Counted from the stretch's first letter, positions 51,394-61,683 are shown. The stretch is 64,000 nt of DNA from Caldovatus sediminis (GCF_014644455.1 NZ_BMKS01000003.1:275930-339929); one strand, 5' to 3'. A program made the numbers and translations. Notes: a model not told the origin generated them from the sequence alone.

Positions 51394-52746
51394 TCAGCCC
51401 AGCAGGCGGCGGTTCTCGCGCCGGATGTCCTCGAACTGCCGGTGGCCCCACTCGACCGCGGCGCGCGCGCTCTCGTTGTTGAGCAGCATGCGCTGCGCGA
51501 CCTGCGACCAGACGTTGCGGCCGTGCGCGATGCCGGCGAGCGGGCTGATGCCCTTGCGCAGCTCGAAGCCGCTGTTGCAGGCGTGCGGCACGAAGCCGGT
51601 AAAGATCACGTCCACGCTGCGCTTCTTCGCCTGGTAGATGGGGTGCTGCTGCAGCGCCGGTGCCGCCGCCTGGTCCTTGAACACCGGGCCGACGTTCGGG
51701 AACAGGCTCGCCGAGTAGCGCGCCATCCACTCCGTGCTGTTCATCACATGCGCGAGCGCCTCCTTCGCCTCGCGCAGGAAGGGGTTGTCGCGCCGCGGCA
51801 GGACCCAGCCGTTGATGTCGGTCCAGGACCAGCGTGCGCCGGTGCGCGGATGGGCCGGGTTCAGGTAGTACTCCATCTTCTCGTAGATCGGCCTCGCCTC
51901 GTCCGCCGCGCGGCCCATGGTGCGGCCCCAGTAGAGGCTCATCGCGGTGCGGCCGGTGACGTGCTGGTCCACCACCTGCAGGAAGCTGAACTCCACCGCC
52001 GAGCGCGGCATGTAGGCGTAGAGCTCCTTGATGAACTCGTAGGCCTCGATGGTGGCGGGGCTGTTGAACACAGTCTCGAAATTGCGTGCCGGGTCCCAGG
52101 TGAGGCCGCCCGCCTGCCAGATGAACTGGCCGATGTGGTAGTCGCCGCAGAGGTTGCGCCCGAGCGCCATGGTGAAGCCGGCCATGCCCGGGCGCTTCTG
52201 CTGGATCGCGCGGGCGGCGTTCAGCAGGTCCTGCCAGGTCCAGTTGGCCGGGTCGGAGAGGCCGGCCTCCTCCAGCACGTCGGACTGCGCGATGAACAGG
52301 CAGCCCTGGTGGTGCAGCGGCACCGCGTACTGCGTGCCCTTCCAGGTGCCGAAATCGTCGATGCGGAAGCCGTCCACCAGCCGCTCGGCAGCGCGGATGG
52401 CGCGGTTCACGTCCTCGACCGGCTCGAGCAGCCCCTCGGCGGCGAGCTGGTAGGCGATCGGGCTCTCCACGCTGATCAGCGCCGGCGGGCGGCGGGCGGC
52501 GAGGTCGGTGGTGAGCTTCACATAGACCTGGTCCCAGGCGATCTGCTCCGCCTCGAAGCGCAGGCCCGGCGCGTAGCGCTGCGCCCACTCGTTCAGCCCG
52601 TTGGTGAAGACGCCGACATAGGGGCCCGGCTCGCCCCAGACGCGCGCGACGCGCTCGCGCGTCTGCGCTATGGCCGGCGCCGCGAGCGCACCGGCCGCTG
52701 CCAGCGCCGAGCCGAGCGCCGCGCGCCGGCTGATCTGCTCCGCCAT
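51394..52746 (-). CDS. Sugar-type extracellular solute-binding protein, family 1
   Basis: A 450-residue exported receptor, first in the operon. Signal peptide MAEQISRRAALGSALAAAGALAAPAIAQ with a Tat-like Arg pair. The SBP_bac_1 fold is indicated by GLNEWAQRYAPGLRFEAEQIAWDQVYVKL, the hinge segment YAVPLHHQGCLFIAQSDVLEEAGL, PANWTWQDLLNAARA and GWVLPRRDNPFLREAKEAL. It captures a sugar, polyol or similar solute for the two permeases downstream. GGGAGGG about 9 bases before the ATG. Confidence 0.92.
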   Translation of the reverse strand: MAEQISRRAALGSALAAAGALAAPAIAQTRERVARVWGEPGPYVGVFTNGLNEWAQRYAPGLRFEAEQIAWDQVYVKLTTDLAARRPPALISVESPIAYQLAAEGLLEPVEDVNRAIRAAERLVDGFRIDDFGTWKGTQYAVPLHHQGCLFIAQSDVLEEAGLSDPANWTWQDLLNAARAIQQKRPGMAGFTMALGRNLCGDYHIGQFIWQAGGLTWDPARNFETVFNSPATIEAYEFIKELYAYMPRSAVEFSFLQVVDQHVTGRTAMSLYWGRTMGRAADEARPIYEKMEYYLNPAHPRTGARWSWTDINGWVLPRRDNPFLREAKEALAHVMNSTEWMARYSASLFPNVGPVFKDQAAAPALQQHPIYQAKKRSVDVIFTGFVPHACNSGFELRKGISPLAGIAHGRNVWSQVAQRMLLNNESARAAVEWGHRQFEDIRRENRRLLG

Positions 52747-52959
52747 GTGGATGTCCCTCCCGGGGCAGGCGCTGGATGGGTGGGCCCGCCCTTCGTCAGG
52801 CTTTTACCGAGCGGCGCATCCGGTGCGAAGGCCGGACCGGCTCGGCGCGCCGGCACGGCCGCGGGCGCGGATTGCCGCCAGGCGCGGCGGTCCGCCCGCC
52901 CCCTTGCGCCCGGCCGGGATGCGGCAAGGCCGTCCGTCCCTGCGGGGCGGGCGGACGGA

Positions 52960-54715
52960 TCAGGGCCCGGCGGCGACCTCCGCCACCGCCGCCGCCTCGG
53001 CGGCGCGCACCACGGCCTCCGCCTCCGCCCCGTCCAGCGTCTCCTGCCGCATCAGCGCCTCGGCCAGGGCGAGCAGCGCCGGCCGGTGCGCCTCCAGCAC
53101 CCGGCGCGCCTGCTCGTGCGCCCCCCGGGCGAGCCGCTCGACCGCCGCCTCGAGCCGGGCGCGGCCCTCCGGCGAGACCGTGGCGGCGAGGCGCGGGTCC
53201 TGCGGCCAGGCGAGGAAGGCCGCGGGCCCGTCTCCGTCCGCCCCCATGCCGAGCTCGTAGACCATCCGCCGCGCCGCCTCGGCGACGTGGCGCAGATCGC
53301 CGGCCGCGCCCGTGGTCACCGCCTCCGGGCCGAAGACCAGCTCCTCGGCCGCGCGACCGCCCGCCGCCACGGCGAGCTCGGCGAGGAGCTGGCGGCGGGT
53401 GCGCAGGAAGCGCTCCTCGGCCGGCCGCTGCACCGCCATGCCGAGCGCCGCGCCGCGCGCCAGCACCGTCACCTTGTGCAGCGGCTCCGCGCCCGGCGTG
53501 CGCAGCGCGACCAGGGCGTGGCCGGCCTCGTGCACGGCGACGACGCGGCGCTCCTCCTCGACCAGCGCCAGGCCGCGCCGCTCCGGGCCGAGCAGCGCCC
53601 GGTCCACGGCGCGGTCGAGGTCGGCGGGCTCGATCCGCGCGCGCCCCTCCCGCGCCGCCAGCACGGCGGCGTCGTTGACGAGGTGCGCGAGGTCCGCCCC
53701 GGACATGCCCTGGGTGCGCGCCGCGAGCTCCGCCAGGTCCACCTCCGGCGCGAGGGACTTGCCGCGGGCGTGGAGGGCGAGGATCGCCTCCCGCTCCAGC
53801 AGGGTCGGCCGGCCGACCAGGACGCGGCGGTCGCAGCGGCCCGGCCGCAGCAGGGCGGGGTCGAGGTTCTCGACGAGGTTGGTCGCGGCGATCACCACCA
53901 CGCCCTCCCGCCCGTCCAGGCCGTCGAGGCAGGTGAGGAGCTGGGCGACGGTCTGCGCGTGCTCCCGGTCCCCGCCCGTGCCGCCGGCCACCCGGGTCTG
54001 CGCGAGGGCGTCTATCTCGTCGAGGAAGAGGATGCAGGGGGCGGCCTTGCGCGCCTCGGCGAACAGGCGCCGCACGCGGAGCGCGCCGAGCCCGACGAAC
54101 ATCTCGGCGAACTCGGCGCCCGAGGCGTGCAGGAACGGCACGCCGGCCTCGCCGGCGAGCGCCGCGGCGAGGCGCGTCTTGCCGTTGCCCGGCGGCCCGT
54201 GGAGCAGCACGCCGCGGCAGGGCGCGGCGCCGACGGCCGCGAAGCGCGCCGGATCGCGCAGATAGGCGACGATGTCGCCGAGCTCCTGCTTCGCCTCCTC
54301 CTGCCCCGCGACGTCGGCGAAGGTGGTGCGGCGGGCCCCGTCGCCGCTCGCGCCGTCGAAGCGCCGGCCGGTGCGGGTCAGGTCGCGCAACTTCAGCGCC
54401 CAGGTGGCGGCGAGTGCGAGGATGGCGGCGAGGCCGAGCAGCGATGCGACGGCAGGCAGGCGGTCGGGTGCCTCGGGCGCGAAGCGGAGCTCGGCGCCCG
54501 AGGCGGCCAGCGCCTCCACCGGGTGCCAGGCCAGGGGCGCGCTGACGTGACGAGGCGTGCGGCCATGGTCGCCCCCTGAGCGTGACCTCCGCCCCTTCGG
54601 GGCGCACCAGGACCGTGGCGACGCGGCCGGCCGCGATGGCCTCGCGGTACTCGCCGAAGCTCATCGGCAGCGGCCTCGGAGCGACGAGGAAGGTCATCAG
54701 GGCGAAGAGGGCCAC
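52960..54715 (-). pseudogene. FtsH-like AAA+ metalloprotease, interrupted by an apparent +1 frameshift
   Basis: FtsH-type membrane protease with all catalytic motifs. The main frame (from 54519 downward, 519 residues) holds a transmembrane helix (about 22-42), Walker A GPPGNGKT (108-115), Walker B CILFLDEID (162-170) and the SRH segment ATNLVENLDPALLRPGR. The zinc motif HEAGH is at 330-334 and the third-ligand region GAAGDLRHVAEAARRM is further on. The expected N-terminus lies in another frame: GTG at 54715 opens a hydrophobic helix, then MSFGEYREAIAAGRVATVLV, the start of the FtsH periplasmic domain. The two frames join if one base of the C5 run at 54572-54576 is removed. It could be a broken gene, a slip in the read, or a short form starting at GTG 54519. 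Probably a second FtsH, not the essential one. Confidence 0.7.
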
Positions 54716-55507
54716 CCCCGCGCGGCGGCAGCGGCCGCCACGCCGGCTGCGGCGAGGAGCCGGACGGACGGGCCTGGCGCTAGAAGCGCATCAGCCGCCG
54801 TGGGGCCGGCGGCCTGCGGTCCAGGCGGCGGAACTTCGCGATGTGCCAGGATGGCGTCGGCATGGGCGGCTGGGTCCCGGGGCAGGAGGGGAAGCGGCTG
54901 GGGCTGCGCGGCTGTTCGTCAGGCGATCACAAAATATTTTAAATAAATGTTTAAAATATATTCATTCCTGTAACCCGGTGGGATCACCCCGCCCAGGCCT
55001 CGCGCAACGCCGCAAGGCGCCCTCGGGCCGCGTGCGTCCAGACCGGCCCGGGCATCGCAGCCCCATCACCACCCCGCCACCTCCGTCCGGTGCCCATCGC
55101 GCCGCGATGCGACCAACCCTTGCGCCGACGGCGCGATCGGGGCAGTGGACCATCCGGCCGTAGGCCGGCCGCAACCCGGGCGGTCCTCGCGGACGACGGC
55201 CCCGGATGGCCGGACCGGGCCGGCAAGGGTGCGGGACCGGTCGCGCGCCACCTGCCCGAACCACGGGCCGGGACCGATCTTGGTCCGGGTCCGGAACCGG
55301 GCCCGAAGGGTCGCGTAGGTAGCCTGTCCCGAGTTGGAAGCCACGGTCCCGGGGGCGATTGGGCATCATGGAGCCGGACGCGAAGACGCCGACCGAGCCG
55401 CTGCCGGGCGATGGACCGGAGCCTCGCGCCACGCCGCCGGACCGTCTCCCTCCCGCTGCCGGCGGACCGCCGGAGGCCGGCAGGAACCACGGCCCGGCCG
55501 GCGCCCG
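54716..55507. other. 792-base divergent region upstream of ftsH-like and tamA genes
   Basis: No credible gene. It contains the AT-only inverted repeat at 54934-54959 and, at 55210-55305, a cluster of GGACC/GGTCC words, some paired as GGACC-GATCTT-GGTCC (55271-55286). The right part (55334-55507) is open in the tamA frame but low-complexity, so I leave it out of tamA. Confidence 0.5.
54934..54959. repeat. AT-only perfect inverted repeat in an AT islet
   Basis: Arms ATATTTTAAA (54934-54943) and TTTAAAATAT (54950-54959) are perfectly complementary, with the six-base loop TAAATG. The surrounding stretch 54929-54962 is almost free of G and C in a genome above 70% GC. Candidate operator, promoter melting region or binding site for a nucleoid protein. 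Confidence 0.6.
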
Positions 55508-57475
55508 GTGACGCCCAGATCCCGTCCGGCGCCCGGCGTCCTCACGTCCTGCGGGACCCGCCGCGCGCCTTTCCTCCTGTCGGGCGCCGCGCTGGCGGGC
55601 ACCGGTGCCGCCCTGCTCTGCTCGCCCTTCGCCGTCTCCGCCCAGCCGTCGGCTCCCCCGCCGGCGCTCGGGGCGGCGCCGACCGCCGAGGAACGGGTGC
55701 TGCCCTATTCCCTGGAGATCGTCCCCACGGGAGACGAGGCCCTGGACGAGGCGATCGCGGGCGTCTCGCAGCTCGGGCGGCTGCGCGAGCTGGCGCCGAC
55801 CGATGCCTTCGGGCTCGTCGGCCGCGCCCTGGGCGATCTCGAGCGGCTCGATGCCGCCTTGCGGTCCGAGGGCTACTATGCGGGCCGGGCGCGGATCGAG
55901 ATCGCGGGGCTGCCGCTCCCCGTCACCCCCGACCTCGCGGAACGCCTCGCGCGGGTCGAGGCCCCGGTCCCCGTCCGCATCCTGGTCGAGCCGGGTCCGC
56001 GCTACCGGATCACCTCGGTCGCGGTCCGACCCGCCACGCCGGCCGATGCCGCCGCCGTCGCCGCGGTCGTCGCCGAGCCCTTCGGCCTTGCACCGGGCGA
56101 TCCCGCGACCGCCGCCGCGGTCCTCGACGCCGGGGAGACGCTGCTCGACAGGCTGCGCCGCGCCGGCCACCCCCTCCCCGCCGACGTGGAGCGGACCGTG
56201 GTCGTGGACCATCGGGACCGCGGCATGGAGGTGGAATTCGTCCTCGCCCCCGGACCGCGCTCCCGCTTCGCCCCGCCGCGCGTGGTCGGCCAGGTGCGGA
56301 CCGATGCCGTCTTCCTGCAGCGCCTCGCCGGACGCATCGCCGGGCAACCCTACAGCCCGGAACGGATCGAGCGCGTGCGGCGCGACCTGCGCACCCTCGG
56401 CGTGTTCGCCGCGGTGCGGGCGCGCCCCGCCGAACGCCTGGACGCCGCGGGCACGCTCCCGGTCACCTTCGAGGTCGAGGAGCGGCCGCCGCGCGCGGTC
56501 GGCTTCTCCCTCGCCTACGAGACCGATTTCGGCCCGACCGGCCGAATCTACTGGGAGCACCGCAACCTCCTCGGCGGCGCCGAGCGGCTGCGGCTGGAGG
56601 CCGATGTCTATCGCCTCGAAACCGGGCGGGGCGGCGCCGACGACTTCGGGTTCCGCATCGGGGGCAGTCTGCGCAGCCCCTTTCTCTACGGCCGGGACCT
56701 GACCCTCACCGCCGACGGCTTCGCCCTGCGCGACCGCCTGCGCGCCTATGACCGCGACGTGGCGATCGCCTCGCTGCTGCTGGAGCGCCAGCTCACCGAC
56801 CGGCTCGCGGTCCTGGGCGGGCCGCTCGCGGAGTTCGGCCGCGTCGGTCGCGAGGACGACATGCGGCCGGTGCAGCTCCTCGGCGCGACCCTCGGCGTGC
56901 GCTGGGACGGTACCGACAGCCTGCTCGACCCGCGGCGCGGGTGGCGCGTCGCCTTCACCGCCACGCCCGCCTACGAGATGCACGAGACGATCGTCTTCGC
57001 GCGGCTGCGCCTGACGGCGAGCGCCTACTGGGACGTGACGGGCGACGGCGGCAGCGTGGTCGCGCTGCGCGGCGCGCTCGGCTCGGTCGCGGGCGCGGAG
57101 CGCGACCGGCTGCCGCTCGACCAGCGCTTCTACGCCGGCGGCGGCGGCTCGGTCCGAGGCTATACCTACCAGGCGATCGGCCCGCGCGACGCGACGGGCC
57201 GGCCCGTCGGCGGGGCAAGCCTGGTCGAGGGCAGCATCGAGCTCCGCCAGCGCCTCTGGGGCGAACTCGGCGGCGTGCTGTTCCTCGATGCCGGCACGGT
57301 GGGCCGCGATCCGCTGCTGCCCGACCTCGGCGATCTCCGTTTCGGGGCCGGCGTCGGGCTGCGCTACCGGACCGTGATCGGGCCGATCCGCGCCGATGTC
57401 GCGGTGCCGCTCAATCGCGGAGCGGGGGAATCGCGCGGCTACGGCTTCTATCTCGGCATCGGGCAGGCCTTCTGA
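55508..57475 (+). CDS. tamA: TamA, Omp85-family outer-membrane assembly protein
   Basis: A 655-residue outer-membrane protein. The start is taken as GTG at 55508, giving a signal-like N-terminus with hydrophobic core LLSGAALAGTGAALLCSPFAVSAQ. POTRA domains fill about residues 60-330 (GYYAGRARIEI, FEVEERPPRAVGF). The Omp85 barrel follows, with the conserved loop-6 motif VRGY near residue 550 (GGGGSVRGYTYQ) and the terminal beta-signal ending in Phe (GFYLGIGQAF). Pairs with TamB across the envelope to insert or export certain outer-membrane proteins. The stop and the tamB start overlap (TGATG). The N-terminus is the weak point of this call. Confidence 0.92.
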   Translation: MTPRSRPAPGVLTSCGTRRAPFLLSGAALAGTGAALLCSPFAVSAQPSAPPPALGAAPTAEERVLPYSLEIVPTGDEALDEAIAGVSQLGRLRELAPTDAFGLVGRALGDLERLDAALRSEGYYAGRARIEIAGLPLPVTPDLAERLARVEAPVPVRILVEPGPRYRITSVAVRPATPADAAAVAAVVAEPFGLAPGDPATAAAVLDAGETLLDRLRRAGHPLPADVERTVVVDHRDRGMEVEFVLAPGPRSRFAPPRVVGQVRTDAVFLQRLAGRIAGQPYSPERIERVRRDLRTLGVFAAVRARPAERLDAAGTLPVTFEVEERPPRAVGFSLAYETDFGPTGRIYWEHRNLLGGAERLRLEADVYRLETGRGGADDFGFRIGGSLRSPFLYGRDLTLTADGFALRDRLRAYDRDVAIASLLLERQLTDRLAVLGGPLAEFGRVGREDDMRPVQLLGATLGVRWDGTDSLLDPRRGWRVAFTATPAYEMHETIVFARLRLTASAYWDVTGDGGSVVALRGALGSVAGAERDRLPLDQRFYAGGGGSVRGYTYQAIGPRDATGRPVGGASLVEGSIELRQRLWGELGGVLFLDAGTVGRDPLLPDLGDLRFGAGVGLRYRTVIGPIRADVAVPLNRGAGESRGYGFYLGIGQAF

Positions 57476-60400
57476 TGCGCGGAGGAGCGATGCGCCGGAT
57501 CGGCAGGAACCTGCGGCGGGCCGGCCTGCTCGTGCTGGTCGCGCTGGCTGCCGCCTCCGCCTTGGCGCAGACGGAGCAGACGCGCGAGCCGTTCTGGGCG
57601 GGAGCGCTGCGCCTCGCCGCGCGTCAGGTGCCGGGGCTTGGAATCGAGGGGCTGGGCGGCAGCCTCACGCGGCCGGAGGCCGCCCGGGTGACGCTGTCCG
57701 ACGCCCACGGCGTCTGGCTGACGCTGGAGCGGGTCCGCCTCGTCCTGGACCGCGCCGCGGTGCTGCGCGGCCACCTCCACCTCGAGGCCCTGACGGCGGA
57801 GCGCGGCATCCTGGCGCGCCTGCCGGCGACGCCGCCGCCCGACCCGACGGCGCCGCCCGCCCCGAACGCCGGGCCGCTCCTCCGCATCCCGGACCTCCCC
57901 ATCGGCGTGCGGGTGGATGGCCTCGCCGCGGCGCGGCTGGAGCTGGGCGAGGCGGTGCTCGGCGCCCCGGCCGTCCTGGCGCTCGAAGGCCGGGTCGCGC
58001 TGGTCGGCGGCGCGCTCGACGCGGCGTTCGCGGCGCACCGGCTCGACCAGGCCGGCGAGTTCGCGCTGCGCCTCGCCCTCGACCTGCGCGCGGACCGGCT
58101 GGAGGCGGCGCTCCGGCTGCACGAGCCGCCGGGAGGCCTGGCGCCGCGCGCGCTCGGCCTGCCGGATCAGCCGGCGGAGATCGCGCTCTCGCTCGATGGC
58201 CCGGCCGGTGCCGGGGCGCGGCTCGACCTCCGCGCCGCGCTGGGTGCCGAGGTCTCGCTCGCCGCGACGGGCACGGTGCGCCTGCAGGCCGACGGCGCGC
58301 TGGGCGCGACCATCGAGGGGGAGGTCGCGGCCGCGCCCCTGCTGCCGCCCGCGCTGGCGCCGCTGCTCGCCGGCCCCTCCCCCACCCGCTTCGCGCTCGA
58401 CGGCGATCTGTCCGCCGCGCGGGAGCTGGCCTTGCGGCGGCTCGCCCTGGACGCCGCCGCCGGCCAGGCAGAGGCGGCCGGGACGGTGGACCTCGTCGCC
58501 GGGACAGCCACCTTGCGCCTCGGCGTCACCGTGGCTGGCGCGGCGCCCTTCGCCGCTCTGCTGGCGCCGCTCGACCTCGCCTGGCGCGGCGCACGGGGCG
58601 AGGCCCGGCTGGAGGGCCCGCTCGCCGCCCCACAGATCGAGCTCGATCTCGCCCTGGAGGGCTTCGCCGCGCCCGGCATCCCCGGCCTGGGCGAGGCGCT
58701 CGGGCCGGCGCCGCGCCTGCGTCTCGCGGCGACGCTGCCGGAGGTGCTGCACCGGCTCGAGGTCCTCGGCGACCATGCGCGGATCGAGGGATCGGGCCGC
58801 ATCGCCGCACCGCTCGACCTGCGCGTCGTGTTCGCCCTGGCAGGGTCGGAGCCCTTCGACGCGCTGCTGCCGATCGCGCTCTCCTGGCGCGCGGTCCGGG
58901 CCGAGGCCCGGGTCACGGGCGGGATCGGGCAGCCGGAGGTGATGCTGGAGGCCGCGGCGGAGGGGTTCGACAGCGCGGCAGCCCCGCTCGCGGCCCTGCT
59001 GGGGCCGGCGCCGCGCCTGCGCCTGGCCGCCGCGCTGCCCGAGACGGTGCGGGAACTGCGGCTGGACGGCGCGCAGGCCGCTTTCGAGGCGGACGGCCGG
59101 GTCGGCGACAGGCTCGACCTGCGCTTCGCGCTGGCGCTGCCGGACCTCGCCGCCCTGCAGCCGGAGGTCGCCGGCGCGCTCCGCGTCGCCGGCACCGCAA
59201 CCGGCCCGCTGGCCGATCCGCGCCTGGGTTTCGAGGCGCGTGCCGAGGATCCGCTCCTGATCTCCGGGCAGCGGCTGGAGGCGCCGCGGCTGGAGGCGGT
59301 GGTCGAGAACCCGGCCACCGCCCTGCGCCTCCGCGCCGCGCTCGACGGCCGGCTCGCCGGCCTGCCGCTGCGCATCGCCCTGCGCGGCGGGGCAGCGCCC
59401 GATGCCCGGTTCCGGCTGGACGAGGCGGAGGCGCGGCTCGGCCCCGGCCAGGCGCGGGCGGCCGGCGCCTTCGATCCCGCCTCCGGCCTGTTCGACGGCA
59501 CGGTGCGGGCGGAGGCGACGGACCTCACGCCCTTCGCGGAATTGATCGGCGATCCCTCGCTCGCCGGGCGCCTGCGGCTGGAGGCGCGCCTCGCGCCCCG
59601 GCGCGTGGAGCGCAGGGAACGGCCGCTGCAGGGCTTCGATACGCGGCTGGAGGCGCAGGCGCTGCGCGTCGCCGGTGTCGCCGCCGGGGGCCGGCTGGTG
59701 GCGGAGGGCACGCCCGAATCGATGGGGCTCGCGCTGCAGGGGCTTGCCGCGGGGATCGGGCTTGCCGCGCAGGGCCGGCTGGATGCCCTGCCCGATCAGG
59801 ATGCGCGTCGCCTCGACCTCGCCTCGCTCGAGATCCGTCACGCCGGCCAGACGCTGCGCCTAGCGGCGCGGCCGGCGCGGGTGGTGCTGCGCGGCGACGG
59901 CGGGGTCGTGCTGGCGACGCCCCTGGCGCTCGTGGGGCCGCGCGGCGCCCGCATCCGCGCGTCGGGGGCCTGGGGGCCCGACCGGGCCGACCTGCGCGCC
60001 ACCCTCACCGCGGTGCCGGCCGGCCTCGCCGCTGCATTGGCCACCGGCGAGGAGCAGCCGGTGGTCGGCACGCTCTCGGGCGAGCTGCGGGCGAGCGGGG
60101 CGGTCGCGCAGCCGGAGGTCGCCGCCAGCCTGCGCGTCGCCGGGCTGCGCGCGGACACGCCCTGGGGGCGGACCCTGCCCGCCGCGGAGATCCGCGCCCG
60201 GGCCACGCTCGGCCCCGACGGCGCGGCGCGCCTCGCCGCCGAGGCACGCGCCGGCGCGGCGCGCCTCTCGGCGACGGCAGGCCTGCCGCAGGGCTTCGGG
60301 GCCGATGCGCCACTCGCCGCGACGCTGCAGGGGAACGCGGAACTGGGCGAGCTGCTGGCGCCGCTGCTCGCGCCCGGCGCCGACCGGGCGACGGGGCGGC

Positions 60401-61683
60401 TCGCCGCCGAGCTGAGGGCCGAGGGGACGCTCGGCGTGCCCCGGCTCTCGGGGCGGGCGACGCTGGCGGGCGGCGAGTACCGCAATCTGCTCTACGGCGT
60501 GCGGGTCTCGAACCTCGACGGTTCGCTGCGCGCGGACGGCACGCGGCTGGTGCTGGAGCGCCTGCAGGGCACGACGCCCGGCGGCGGCCGCATCGCCGCG
60601 TCCGGCACGCTCGACCTGGGCGAGCCCGGCCTGCCCGTGGAGGCGCGGGTCAGCGCGCGCAACGCCCGTCCGCTCGCCTCGGACCGCTACGACGTGCTGC
60701 TCGACGCCGAGCTCGGCCTCGCCGGCGCCCTCGCCGAGGCGGCGCGGCTCGCCGGCACGGTGCGGATCGAGCGGGCGGAGATCCGCCTGCCCGAAGCGCT
60801 GCCGGCCCGCATCCGCACGCTTGACGTGCAGGAGCGCGGCGGCCCGCCGCCCGGGACGGTGCGGGCGCAACAGGCGGCGCGCGCCGCCGTGCCGGAGGCG
60901 GCCGCGACCGCCCCGCCACCGATCGCGCTTGCGCTCGTCCTCGAGGCGCCACGCGCCGTCTTCGTGCGCGGGCGCGGCCTCGACGCCGAGCTGGGCGGCC
61001 GGCTCGGGATCGGCGGCACGCTCGCCGACCCGCAGGTGGAGGGCGAATTGCGGCTCCAGCGCGGGACCTTCCTGATGCTCACCCGGAGCCTCGCCTTCGA
61101 GCGCGGCGCCCTGCGCTTCGTCCCGGGCGTGCTGGCGCCGGAGCTCGACTTCCTCGCCAGCGCCCGCGTCAGGGGCGACACGCTCCGGGTGGCGATCGAG
61201 GGAACGGCGGAGGCGCCGCAGGTGACCTTCTCCTCCACTCCCGAGCTGCCCGAGGAGGAGGTGGCGGCACGGCTGCTGTTCGGCCGCCCCGCGGGCGGCC
61301 TCTCGCCCTTCGAGCTGGTGCGGCTCGCCGACGCGCTGGCGGGCGCGACGGGGATCGGTCCCGCCGAGGGCGCGGCGGGCGGCGTCCTGGAACGGCTGCG
61401 GCGCGGCCTCGGCCTCGACCGCCTGGCGGTCGGCGCGGAGCCCGAGATCGGGCGGCGGGAGACCGGACCGGCGGCACCGACCCTGGAGGCCGGGCGCTAC
61501 GTGGCCGAAGGCGTGTATCTCGGCCTCCGCCAGGGCACCGACGCGAGCGCCGCGCCGCGCGTGGCCGTGGAGATCGAGCTCCGTCCCCGTCTGAAGCTGG
61601 AGGCCGAGACCGGTGGCGGCGCGGGCGGCAGCGGTCCGGACAGCGGCAGCCGCGTGGGTCTCTCCTACGAGTTCGAGTACTGA
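57475..61683 (+). CDS. tamB: TamB, translocation and assembly module subunit
   Basis: A 1402-residue periplasm-spanning protein anchored by one N-terminal helix (about residues 16-33). The body is a long run of beta repeats with many LRLAA, DLRF, GTATGPLADPRL-like strands, as in AsmA/TamB lipid-transport bridges. The DUF490 C-domain contains GGRLGIGGTLADPQVEGELRLQ, RGTFLMLTRSLAFERGALRF and FGRPAGGLSPFELVRLADAL. The end LSYEFEY is the TamA-docking beta-signal. The ATG at 57475 overlaps the tamA stop; a second ATG at 57490 has GGAGGAG only 2 bases away and is less likely. Now thought to move phospholipid between membranes. Confidence 0.94.
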   Translation: MRGGAMRRIGRNLRRAGLLVLVALAAASALAQTEQTREPFWAGALRLAARQVPGLGIEGLGGSLTRPEAARVTLSDAHGVWLTLERVRLVLDRAAVLRGHLHLEALTAERGILARLPATPPPDPTAPPAPNAGPLLRIPDLPIGVRVDGLAAARLELGEAVLGAPAVLALEGRVALVGGALDAAFAAHRLDQAGEFALRLALDLRADRLEAALRLHEPPGGLAPRALGLPDQPAEIALSLDGPAGAGARLDLRAALGAEVSLAATGTVRLQADGALGATIEGEVAAAPLLPPALAPLLAGPSPTRFALDGDLSAARELALRRLALDAAAGQAEAAGTVDLVAGTATLRLGVTVAGAAPFAALLAPLDLAWRGARGEARLEGPLAAPQIELDLALEGFAAPGIPGLGEALGPAPRLRLAATLPEVLHRLEVLGDHARIEGSGRIAAPLDLRVVFALAGSEPFDALLPIALSWRAVRAEARVTGGIGQPEVMLEAAAEGFDSAAAPLAALLGPAPRLRLAAALPETVRELRLDGAQAAFEADGRVGDRLDLRFALALPDLAALQPEVAGALRVAGTATGPLADPRLGFEARAEDPLLISGQRLEAPRLEAVVENPATALRLRAALDGRLAGLPLRIALRGGAAPDARFRLDEAEARLGPGQARAAGAFDPASGLFDGTVRAEATDLTPFAELIGDPSLAGRLRLEARLAPRRVERRERPLQGFDTRLEAQALRVAGVAAGGRLVAEGTPESMGLALQGLAAGIGLAAQGRLDALPDQDARRLDLASLEIRHAGQTLRLAARPARVVLRGDGGVVLATPLALVGPRGARIRASGAWGPDRADLRATLTAVPAGLAAALATGEEQPVVGTLSGELRASGAVAQPEVAASLRVAGLRADTPWGRTLPAAEIRARATLGPDGAARLAAEARAGAARLSATAGLPQGFGADAPLAATLQGNAELGELLAPLLAPGADRATGRLAAELRAEGTLGVPRLSGRATLAGGEYRNLLYGVRVSNLDGSLRADGTRLVLERLQGTTPGGGRIAASGTLDLGEPGLPVEARVSARNARPLASDRYDVLLDAELGLAGALAEAARLAGTVRIERAEIRLPEALPARIRTLDVQERGGPPPGTVRAQQAARAAVPEAAATAPPPIALALVLEAPRAVFVRGRGLDAELGGRLGIGGTLADPQVEGELRLQRGTFLMLTRSLAFERGALRFVPGVLAPELDFLASARVRGDTLRVAIEGTAEAPQVTFSSTPELPEEEVAARLLFGRPAGGLSPFELVRLADALAGATGIGPAEGAAGGVLERLRRGLGLDRLAVGAEPEIGRRETGPAAPTLEAGRYVAEGVYLGLRQGTDASAAPRVAVEIELRPRLKLEAETGGGAGGSGPDSGSRVGLSYEFEY

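Noticed and set aside
54557-55163. Open frames across the tamA/ftsH-like intergenic region
   Set aside because: Arg/Pro-rich, no ribosome site, interrupted by the AT islet; no support for a gene.
57448-59841. A 797-codon open frame antisense to tamB
   Set aside because: Same cause: a by-product of codon bias. No ribosome site, no recognisable domain, and tamB on the other strand is certain.
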